Of a DNA stretch of 8,410 nucleotides, positions 1 to 5,596 are shown piece by piece. This DNA is from Cyanobacteria bacterium OH_CBB_238. Lineage in GTDB: Bacteria > Cyanobacteriota > Vampirovibrionia > Gastranaerophilales > Gastranaerophilaceae. Below the pieces are notes generated by a model. The model was given only the letters and a program-made list of their open reading frames with translations. It had not been told where the DNA came from and did no database searches. Where the stretch lies: positions 1-8,410 of the forward strand of contig JAEYQN010000034.1 in assembly GCA_023409995.1 (NCBI GenBank), read 5' to 3'. The position numbers and the translations under genes are program-made. Positions within the stretch are counted from its first letter, which is position 1; each line of letters opens with the position of its first letter.

Positions 1-301
1 ATATATGTATAACCGTTGTCTGGTTTATGTTCTCTCTTTATTCCTCGTACTACAATAAAGTAAAATAGATATAAGAAATTGCTATTTAGTATCTAAAAAA
101 TATATATTTGCTTAATAAAAATACACAAAGTGATTTTTTGATCTTATACAAAGCAACGATTTAAATCATTTTCTTTAATTGAAAATTTAGATAGACAATT
201 GGGTTAGTCTAACTTTGTAAGAAAATAAATAAAAATCAGCTTAAAGGATGTGTCTTATTTACCACAAATATGATTCAATTCTCTTAATATGCAAATATTG
301 G
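1..301. other. Non-coding stretch left of adhE, no gene recognised
   Basis: All six frames are broken by stops, and no RNA gene or terminator can be recognised here. Two + strand frames are open from the window edge, one to the stop at 56-58 and one to the stop at 66-68. Either could be the last few codons of an upstream gene, but the tails are too short to identify. The rest is A/T-rich with only weak short inverted repeats, such as GTTAG/CTAAC at 203-213. It probably belongs to the long upstream region of adhE. Confidence 0.5.
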
Positions 302-329
302 CATTGTCGTGAATTTTATCACGACAATG
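302..329. promoter_or_regulatory. Perfect 11-bp inverted repeat, putative distal Rex-type operator of adhE
   Basis: The arms CATTGTCGTGA (302-312) and TCACGACAATG (319-329) are perfect reverse complements around a 6-base spacer. The core is GTGA-N6-TCAC, the same geometry as the Rex box in front of rex and as the site at 438-451. No T-tract follows on either strand, so a terminator is unlikely and a dimeric protein-binding site is more plausible. Rex boxes normally have T, not C, just outside the GTGA core (TTGTGA), so the match is imperfect. The long symmetric flanks could instead mean another regulator. It lies about 110-130 bases upstream of the predicted adhE start of transcription. Confidence 0.55.
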
Positions 330-386
330 TATTTGTAAAATATTTATAAGACTTCTTGTTACATAATCATAGGCTAATTTTAAAAA

Positions 387-411
387 TTGTAAATTTCACA
401 CTTGCAAATTT
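387..411 (+). repeat. Short direct repeat in the adhE promoter region
   Basis: TTGTAAATTT (387-396) and TTGCAAATTT (402-411) are ten-base copies with one mismatch and a 15-base period. The second copy contains the proposed -35 box of adhE. In such A/T-rich DNA this may be chance. Confidence 0.25.
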
Positions 412-430
412 ATTTATTTAGATTTATACT
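402..430 (+). promoter_or_regulatory. Predicted sigma-70-type promoter of adhE
   Basis: A -35-like TTGCAA (402-407) is separated by 17 bases from the -10-like TATACT (425-430). They match the consensus at four of six and five of six positions. Transcription would start near 437, giving a leader of about 38 bases and placing the start at the edge of the palindrome at 438-451. This is the best-spaced pair I found near the gene; no experiment supports it. Confidence 0.5.
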
Positions 431-437
431 TTAATTA

Positions 438-451
438 GTGAAATAAATCAC
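438..451. promoter_or_regulatory. Putative proximal Rex operator of adhE
   Basis: GTGA (438-441), six bases, then TCAC (448-451): the exact core geometry of the Rex box before rex. It begins at about the predicted transcription start of adhE, where a bound repressor would block initiation. The outer bases (A before GTGA, G after TCAC) depart from the TTGTGA/TCACAA consensus of Rex sites, so affinity may be lower. Confidence 0.55.
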
Positions 452-474
452 GATAGAAAAAGGAGAAACATTAA

Positions 475-3117
475 ATGACGGCAAAAACAAAGAAAGATGT
501 TGAAAAACTTGAAAAAGTACTCAATCAATCTTCAGAAGTTAATAGTGCTGAGGCACTTGAACAATTGGTTGCACGAGTAAAAAAAGCTCAAAAAATTTAT
601 GCTACATTCTCTCAAGAGCAAGTAGATAAGATATTTAAGGCTGCTTCACTTGCTGCAAATAAAGCTAGAATCCCTCTAGCAAAAATGGCTGTTGAAGAAA
701 CAGGCATGGGTGTTGCTGAAGACAAAGTTATAAAAAATCACTTTGCTTCTGAGTATATTTATCATAAACACAAAGATGCTAAAACATGTGGCGTAGTTAA
801 AGAAGATAAAGAAAATGGAATTAAGGTTATTGCTGAACCATTGGGTATTTTGGCCGGTGTGGTTCCAACTACAAACCCAACTTCGACTGCAATTTTTAAA
901 TCTTTAATTGCATTAAAGACAAGAAACGCTATTATTTTCTCTCCACATCCAAGAGCAAAAAATGCAACAATTACAGCTGCTAGAATTGTTTTGGAAGCTG
1001 CAGTTAAGGCTGGTGCTCCTGCTGATATTATTGGTTGGATTGACGTGCCTTCTGTTGAGTTATCAAACGCTTTGATGTCTCACCCATCTATTAACTGTAT
1101 ATTGGCTACGGGTGGTCCTGGGATGGTTAAGGCGGCATACTCAAGTGGTAAGCCTGCATTGGGTGTTGGTCCTGGAAATACTCCTGCTGTAATTGATGAA
1201 ACTGCGGATATTAAAATGGCTGTTTCCTCTATACTTATGTCTAAGACTTTCGACAATGGTATGATCTGTGCTTCAGAGCAAGCAGTTGTTGTTGTTAAAG
1301 ATGTATATAATGAAGTAAAAAAAGAATTTGAATATAGGGGTGCATATTTCCTAAATTCAAAAGAAAAAGAAAAAGTAGCTAAAACAATTCTTCCTGAAGG
1401 TAGATTAAATGCTAAAATTGTTGGCCAATCAGCTTATACAATTGCTAAAATGGCAGGTATTGATGTTCCTGAGGAAACAAAAGTTTTGATTGGTGAAGTC
1501 ACAGATACAAGCTTAGCAGAAGAATTTGCTCATGAAAAATTGTCTCCTGTTCTTGGCATGTACTCAGCTAAAAACTTTGAAGATGCTGTGGATAAAGCAT
1601 ATATCTTAGTTGATCAAGGTGGCGCTGGTCACACTTCTGTTTTATATACAGATGAAAGAGAAACAGAAAGAATAAATGCTTTTGGTTTGAAATTGCATAC
1701 AAGTAGAATATTGATTAACTCTCCATCTTCTCAAGGTGGTATTGGTGACTTATATAACTTCAGACTTGAACCATCATTAACTCTTGGTTGTGGTTCTTGG
1801 GGTGGAAACTCTGTAAGTGAAAACGTTGGAGTTAAACACTTATTGAATTATAAGACTGTAGCCGAAAGGAGAGAAAATATGCTTTGGTTTAAAGTTCCGC
1901 CAAAAGTTTACTTTAAACGTGGTGCTACAGATTTGGCACTTCGTGAATTAGCCGGTAAAAAACGTGCGTTTATAGTAACAGACAGATTCTTGTTCAATTC
2001 AGGAACAATAAACAGAGTTACAAGTGTATTAGATGATATTGGTGTTGACTATCAAATTTTCTTTGATGTTAAGCCAGATCCAACATTGGCTACAATTAAT
2101 GAAGCATTAACAATGGTAAGAACATATGAACCTGATGTAATTATTGCTTTAGGTGGTGGTTCTCCAATGGATGCTGCTAAGGTTATTTGGTTAATGTATG
2201 AAAGACCTGAAACAGTATTTGATGATGTTGCTATGAGATTCTTAGATATTAGAAAAAGAATTTGTGAACTTCCTTCATTGGGTAAAAAAGCTGAGATGGT
2301 TGCTATTCCTACAACTTCAGGTACTGGTTCAGAGGTAACTCCTTTTGCAGTAATTACTGATGATGAGACTCATATTAAATATCCATTGGCAGATTATGCA
2401 TTGACTCCTACTATGGCAATTATTGATCCAAATTTTGTGGATTCAATGCCTGCAGGATTGACGGCAGCTTCTGGTATTGACGCTTTAACTCACGCTTTAG
2501 AGGCATATGTTTCAGCATTAGCTACAAACTTCACAAATTCACCAGCTTTAGAATCAACTAAGTTAATATTTAGATATTTAGTTCGTTCATATAAAGATGG
2601 AAAAACAGATCCTGTTGCTAGAGAAAAAATGCACTATGCTTCTTGCTTAGCTGGTATGGCTTTTGCGAATTCTTTCTTGGGCTTATGTCACTCTATGGCT
2701 CACAAGTTAGGTTCTGCGTTTAACTTACCTCACGGTATTGCAAATGCACTATTGATTAGTCAAGTTATTAGGTACAATGCTAATGACTGCCCTAAAAAGC
2801 AATGCGCATTCCCTCAATACAAATTCCCTAACGCTAAGGCTAAATATGGCCAAATAGCTGATGAATTGCACTTGGGTGGAAAGAATGACGAAGAAAAAGT
2901 GGAATTATTGCTTGCTGCAATTACTCAGTTGAAAAAAGATCTGAACATTCCTCTTTCAATCAAAGATGCAGGAGTTAGTGAAAAAGATTTCAACGCTAAA
3001 TTAGAAGAAATAGTTGATTTAGCGTTCGACGATCAATGTACAGGCGCTAACCCGGTATATCCTCTAATGGCAGAAATCAAAGAGATATACATAAAAGCTT
3101 ACAAAGGCGAAATCTAG
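475..3117 (+). CDS. adhE: Bifunctional acetaldehyde-CoA/alcohol dehydrogenase AdhE
   Basis: Cytoplasmic fermentation enzyme that reduces acetyl-CoA to acetaldehyde and then ethanol, oxidising two NADH. The protein has 880 residues. The N-terminal aldehyde dehydrogenase half covers roughly 25-460, with the catalytic Cys265 in NGMICASEQ and the nucleotide loop GVGPGNTP (230-237). A linker leads to an iron-dependent alcohol dehydrogenase half (about 470-875) with GGGSPMD (560-566), TTSGTGSEVTPF (613-624) and the metal ligands Asp669, His673, His739 and His753. Against the E. coli enzyme, as I recall it, the catalytic Cys is shifted by 19 and all four iron ligands by 16, so every key residue is kept. 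It has about 19 extra, lysine-rich N-terminal residues and lacks the Lys/Ala-rich C-terminal tail. The start is supported by AGGAG at 461-465, nine bases ahead. The family forms spirosome filaments. The gene is monocistronic, probably Rex-controlled, and ends at a strong terminator. Confidence 0.97.
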   Translation: MTAKTKKDVEKLEKVLNQSSEVNSAEALEQLVARVKKAQKIYATFSQEQVDKIFKAASLAANKARIPLAKMAVEETGMGVAEDKVIKNHFASEYIYHKHKDAKTCGVVKEDKENGIKVIAEPLGILAGVVPTTNPTSTAIFKSLIALKTRNAIIFSPHPRAKNATITAARIVLEAAVKAGAPADIIGWIDVPSVELSNALMSHPSINCILATGGPGMVKAAYSSGKPALGVGPGNTPAVIDETADIKMAVSSILMSKTFDNGMICASEQAVVVVKDVYNEVKKEFEYRGAYFLNSKEKEKVAKTILPEGRLNAKIVGQSAYTIAKMAGIDVPEETKVLIGEVTDTSLAEEFAHEKLSPVLGMYSAKNFEDAVDKAYILVDQGGAGHTSVLYTDERETERINAFGLKLHTSRILINSPSSQGGIGDLYNFRLEPSLTLGCGSWGGNSVSENVGVKHLLNYKTVAERRENMLWFKVPPKVYFKRGATDLALRELAGKKRAFIVTDRFLFNSGTINRVTSVLDDIGVDYQIFFDVKPDPTLATINEALTMVRTYEPDVIIALGGGSPMDAAKVIWLMYERPETVFDDVAMRFLDIRKRICELPSLGKKAEMVAIPTTSGTGSEVTPFAVITDDETHIKYPLADYALTPTMAIIDPNFVDSMPAGLTAASGIDALTHALEAYVSALATNFTNSPALESTKLIFRYLVRSYKDGKTDPVAREKMHYASCLAGMAFANSFLGLCHSMAHKLGSAFNLPHGIANALLISQVIRYNANDCPKKQCAFPQYKFPNAKAKYGQIADELHLGGKNDEEKVELLLAAITQLKKDLNIPLSIKDAGVSEKDFNAKLEEIVDLAFDDQCTGANPVYPLMAEIKEIYIKAYKGEI

Positions 3118-3129
3118 ACACTTTGTGTC

Positions 3130-3163
3130 AATGGGGCTATCCAATAGCCCCATTTATTTTTTT
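3130..3163 (+). terminator. Strong intrinsic terminator after adhE
   Basis: AATGGGGCTAT (3130-3140) and ATAGCCCCATT (3144-3154) form a perfect 11-bp stem with a three-base CCA loop. TTA and a run of seven T (3157-3163) follow. It begins 13 bases after the adhE stop and separates adhE from rex, so the two genes are expected to be transcribed independently. Confidence 0.93.
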
Positions 3164-3168
3164 ACAAA

Positions 3169-3186
3169 TTGTGATTATTTTCACAT
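3169..3186. promoter_or_regulatory. Rex box (operator) in front of rex
   Basis: TTGTGATTATTTTCACAT matches the known Rex consensus TTGTGA-N6-TCACAA at eleven of twelve defined positions. The dyad extends outward (AAATTGTGA against TCACATTTT, eight of nine positions symmetric). Its left half is the proposed -35 box and its centre lies in the promoter spacer, so a bound repressor would exclude RNA polymerase. This implies autoregulation of rex. Confidence 0.8.
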
Positions 3187-3197
3187 TTTGGTATAAT
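3169..3197 (+). promoter_or_regulatory. Predicted promoter P1 of rex
   Basis: TTGTGA (3169-3174, four of six consensus positions) is 17 bases from a perfect TATAAT (3192-3197). TG at 3189-3190 makes it an extended -10. Transcription would start near 3204, giving a leader of about 70 bases. The -35 and spacer coincide with the Rex box. Confidence 0.7.
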
Positions 3198-3208
3198 ATA
3201 GTGATTCT

Positions 3209-3238
3209 TTGTTAATATGTGATTTCATAATGTATAAT
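3209..3238 (+). promoter_or_regulatory. Possible second promoter P2 of rex
   Basis: TTGTTA (3209-3214) is followed after 18 bases by a second perfect TATAAT (3233-3238). It would start transcription near 3245, about 29 bases before the rex start codon, and would not overlap the Rex box. It could give basal expression, or be a chance match in A/T-rich DNA. Confidence 0.35.
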
Positions 3239-3273
3239 GGAATCCATATGAAAATATTGTTGAAGAGAGATAA

Positions 3274-3894
3274 ATGCATAAGAAGATTTCAGACAAAGTT
3301 ATTAATAGATTGACTTTATATCATTGTATTTTGGTAGATTACCTTGAAAAAGGAATTGAGATTATATCAAGTCCTCAGATGTCTGCATTGTTGCAGATTG
3401 ATGATTCGCAGGTTCGGAAAGATATTAGCTATCTTAATAATAGTGGTAAATGTAGAGTTGGCTATATTGTTAAAGATTTAAAAGAATCTATAGAGAAAAC
3501 TTTGGGGTTTGAAAATACCAAAGATGCCTTTATTATTGGTGCTGGTAATTTAGGATTGGCTCTTGCAAAGTATGATAATTTCTCAAATTATGGATTAAAT
3601 GTATTGGCGTTATTTGATAATGATCCACTAAAAGTAGATTTGAATGTTAATAATAAACAAATTTTCCACATATCAAAGTTGCCGAATCTTACTTCCCGCT
3701 TACATGTTGATATTGCTATTATGACAGTTCCTCGAGAGTATGCACAAAAAACCGCCGAGTATTTGATAAATTCAAATATAAAATATATATGGAACTTTAC
3801 CCCAACGGTTTTAAAAGTTCCACCTAACATTCAGGTTTGGAATGAAAACCTTATGGGGAATTTTTTACAGTTTACTTATAATATTTCTCAATAA
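3274..3894 (+). CDS. rex: Redox-sensing transcriptional repressor Rex
   Basis: Homodimeric repressor that senses the NADH/NAD+ ratio. NADH binding releases it from DNA, freeing fermentation genes such as adhE. The 206-residue length is usual for the family. An N-terminal winged helix (about 1-80) has the recognition-helix signature DSQVRKDISYL (44-54). A Rossmann domain follows with GAGNLG (89-94), the acidic end of strand two in LALFDND (111-117), TVPREYAQ (151-158) and NFTP (174-177), and a C-terminal swap helix ends the protein. The start is the first in-frame ATG after a weak purine-rich GAAGAGAGA (3262-3270). Oddities: the wing usually reads YFGxxGxxGVGY but here is YLNNSGKCRVGY. Positions that I align to Arg16 and Asp188 of the Thermus aquaticus protein are Cys18 and Asn192. 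It lies just downstream of adhE, its probable target. Confidence 0.92.
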   Translation: MHKKISDKVINRLTLYHCILVDYLEKGIEIISSPQMSALLQIDDSQVRKDISYLNNSGKCRVGYIVKDLKESIEKTLGFENTKDAFIIGAGNLGLALAKYDNFSNYGLNVLALFDNDPLKVDLNVNNKQIFHISKLPNLTSRLHVDIAIMTVPREYAQKTAEYLINSNIKYIWNFTPTVLKVPPNIQVWNENLMGNFLQFTYNISQ

Positions 3895-3895
3895 G

Positions 3896-4555
3896 TTATT
3901 TCCACTCTTCAAGTAGCAAGTTGGCTTTTGTTGCAATTTGTCTTTCAAATTCTTTACCGGCCTTGCTTAAATAAAACGGTTTTGTCCACCAGTATTTTTG
4001 ATAGTACTTGTTTGGGTATTTGATTTTTAATATATGTATTTCTTTGTTCTTAGTCCCGCAAATACCAAGAGGGTCAATTATTAGTACTTTAAATGGCTTT
4101 CCTCTTCTTTTGTCGTTTAGTGCGTTATAAAGGTTTTCGGTATCATCACAATCACCAACAAGCTGAACAAATAGTATTGGTGTATTTTTATCTAATGCTT
4201 TTTTAAAGTTTAAAATTCTATTTTTGTAAAGATCTATAAGTTTACTTTTATCATTTTGGTTAATATTTTTATCGTGTACAAATTCTATGCAGTCAGGGGC
4301 TTTTATCCAATAACTTTTGTTTTTAAATAAAGTCTTTGATTGTTTGTATTCCAAGTTGTTGAAAAAGTCTTTAAAATCCTCTTTTATATTTTTGGTAATT
4401 TCAAACGTTTCAAATGTTGCCAAATCAAAGGGCAGTGTTTTTTCACCTTCTGTTTTTCTGGGTTTTAAGCCCCAACGCGTTAAAACTGTTCTTGGTAGGC
4501 AATTATGTCCCAGTGATATTATCTGATATTTGTTCTCTTTGATTTCTTCTTTCAT
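3896..4555 (-). CDS. DUF1796-type putative papain-like cysteine peptidase
   Basis: A 219-residue protein with no signal peptide or membrane segment. The pattern fits the DUF1796 family (putative cysteine peptidases): ISLGHNCLPR at 13-22 with candidate nucleophile Cys19, a PFD motif (42-44), FVHD (92-95) with candidate catalytic His94, then a basic YKNRILNFKKAL helix (110-121) and the strand PILFVQLVGD (126-135). No substrate is known to me for the family, and the peptidase role is itself a prediction. Members I recall often sit in surface-polysaccharide or glycosyltransferase loci, but this one stands alone among housekeeping genes. The C-terminus is rich in Lys, Tyr and Trp (KYWW at 187-190). 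No Shine-Dalgarno sequence precedes the ATG, and a predicted promoter would start transcription at or next to it. It converges on rex with one base between stops. Confidence 0.65.
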   Translation of the reverse strand: MKEEIKENKYQIISLGHNCLPRTVLTRWGLKPRKTEGEKTLPFDLATFETFEITKNIKEDFKDFFNNLEYKQSKTLFKNKSYWIKAPDCIEFVHDKNINQNDKSKLIDLYKNRILNFKKALDKNTPILFVQLVGDCDDTENLYNALNDKRRGKPFKVLIIDPLGICGTKNKEIHILKIKYPNKYYQKYWWTKPFYLSKAGKEFERQIATKANLLLEEWK

Positions 4556-4566
4556 TTTGTTATAAT
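4539..4566 (+). promoter_or_regulatory. Predicted promoter of the yitT-family gene
   Basis: A perfect extended -10, TGTTATAAT (4558-4566), is preceded after 16 bases by the -35-like TTGATT (4539-4544). Transcription would start near 4573, giving a leader of about 86 bases. That leader could form a weak five-bp stem, TGGGC (4584-4588) with GCCCA (4609-4613). The -35 lies inside the start of the divergent gene. Confidence 0.55.
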
Positions 4567-4590
4567 AAAGAAATTATTGGTAATGGGCAA
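4562..4590 (-). promoter_or_regulatory. Predicted promoter of the reverse-strand DUF1796-type gene
   Basis: Read on the reverse strand, TTGCCC (4590-4585) is followed after 17 bases by TATTAT (4567-4562). They match the -35 and -10 consensus at four and five of six positions. Transcription would start near 4555, which is the A of the start codon, so the mRNA may be leaderless. Its -10 overlaps the forward -10 of the neighbouring gene almost completely. Confidence 0.45.
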
Positions 4591-4658
4591 TTAATTTTCT
4601 ATTTTTACGCCCAATTATTGATTAGATAAACACACCGAGAATCAAGAGGAAATTTGAG

Positions 4659-5495
4659 ATGAACAGTTTGCTGTATCGATTTATATTTTTAACGCTTGGC
4701 TCAATTATTGCTGCGTTTGCACTGGAGGAGTTTCTTGTGCCTAATAGGATTATTGATGGAGGTATTGTTGGTATTTCGATTATGCTTAACACTCTTACCT
4801 CGTGGTCGTTGGGTTTGTTTATATTTGTTCTAAATATTCCTTTTCTTTTTCTTGCTTTGAAAAAATTTGGTAAAATGTTTGTATTTTCCACCCTGTATGC
4901 AGTAACAATGCTTTCTATATTTGTCACTGTATTTCATGATCTTGAACAGGTTACAAATGACTTGACTCTTGCAAGTGTTTTTGGTGGTGTGGTTCTGGGG
5001 CTTGGTGTTGGTTTGGTTCTGAGAAATCAGGGGTCTCTTGATGGGTCAGAAATCGTTTCGATAAGGCTCGCCAAAAAAATAGGTTTTTCTGTTGGCGAAA
5101 TTATAATGTTCTTTAATGTCTTTATTTTTATATGTGCAGGCTTCTTATATGGCTGGCGTCAGGCCATGTACTCTATTATTACTTATTTTATTGCATATAA
5201 GGTTATTGATATTGTTATTGAAGGATTGAATGAGTCTAAGTCTGTCATGGTTGTTACTGACTATTCTGAGCAAATAGGTCGAAGTATAATTGAAAACATG
5301 GATGCAAGTGTTACCTATATTGATGCAGAAGGTGGGTATTCAGGTGCTAAAAAACGTATTGTGTATTGCGTCATTTCGAGACTAGAAGTTGTAAAATTGA
5401 AACAACTAACAAAACAAATAGATCCGACTGCATTTATTGCAATAGAAAATGTTCATGAAGTTGAAGGTGTCAGGATTAAAAAGAAAAAAATATAG
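4659..5495 (+). CDS. YitT family membrane protein (DUF161/DUF2179)
   Basis: Integral membrane protein of the YitT family. Function and substrate are not established, and transport has been suggested only from topology. The 278-residue length is typical. The first half is hydrophobic, with segments near 6-26, 48-68, 72-92, 103-122, 146-165 and 170-188. Family signatures are the loop RIIDGGIVGIS (30-40) and RNQGSLDGSEI (122-132), the GSLDG variant rather than GSTGG. The soluble C-terminal part (about 192-278) fits DUF2179, with VTYIDAEGGYSGAKKRIVYC (218-237) and DPTAFIAIENVHEV (255-268), and ends in a lysine run. AGAGGA at 4645-4650, eight bases before the ATG, supports the start. It is transcribed divergently from the DUF1796-type gene and probably separately from aspS. 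Such proteins often occur as several paralogues per genome, so I give no specific symbol. Confidence 0.92.
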   Translation: MNSLLYRFIFLTLGSIIAAFALEEFLVPNRIIDGGIVGISIMLNTLTSWSLGLFIFVLNIPFLFLALKKFGKMFVFSTLYAVTMLSIFVTVFHDLEQVTNDLTLASVFGGVVLGLGVGLVLRNQGSLDGSEIVSIRLAKKIGFSVGEIIMFFNVFIFICAGFLYGWRQAMYSIITYFIAYKVIDIVIEGLNESKSVMVVTDYSEQIGRSIIENMDASVTYIDAEGGYSGAKKRIVYCVISRLEVVKLKQLTKQIDPTAFIAIENVHEVEGVRIKKKKI

Positions 5496-5498
5496 TTT

Positions 5499-5549
5499 AT
5501 GTTTTTTCTATAGATAAGCTTAATAAAGTCTTTGAAAAAACATATTTTT
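5499..5549 (+). terminator. Weak candidate terminator after the yitT-family gene
   Basis: ATGTTTTTTC (5499-5508) and GAAAAAACAT (5534-5543) are perfect ten-base complements around a 25-base loop, followed by ATTTTTG. The stem has only two G-C pairs and the loop is large, so termination would be inefficient. The symmetry may instead come from A/T bias. No convincing -35/-10 pair for aspS was found in the remaining intergenic bases up to 5596, so transcripts may read through into aspS. Confidence 0.3.
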
Positions 5550-5596
5550 GAGATAAATTTGAATATAAGAAAAATAGTAAAAAGTGAGATTGTGAG

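Noticed and set aside
41..52. Resemblance of TTCCTCGTACTA to the reverse complement of a conserved 23S rRNA segment
   Set aside because: Only about eleven bases with a two-base gap; flanking sequence does not continue the match, so chance is likely.
2..68. Possible C-terminal tails of an upstream gene (two open frames at the window edge)
   Set aside because: At most 22 codons, no recognisable motif, and two competing frames; cannot be called.
248..349. 33-codon ORF spanning the 302-329 palindrome
   Set aside because: The purine stretch touches the ATG, it has no motif, and it covers a likely operator; not supported as a gene.
3588..3830. 80-codon reverse ORF inside rex
   Set aside because: Antisense shadow of a well-supported gene, without a ribosome-binding site or recognisable product.
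4296..4304. DnaA-box-like TTATCCAAT
   Set aside because: Two mismatches to TTATCCACA, a single copy, and inside a coding region far from dnaA.
4317..4526. 69-codon forward ORF inside the DUF1796-type gene
   Set aside because: Antisense to a motif-bearing gene; no independent evidence.
4584..4613. TGGGC/GCCCA stem as a terminator or riboswitch
   Set aside because: Only five pairs, a 20-base loop, no T-tract and no recognisable aptamer core.
4622..4927. 101-codon reverse ORF over the start of the yitT-family gene
   Set aside because: Antisense shadow of a clear YitT-family sequence that has a good ribosome-binding site.
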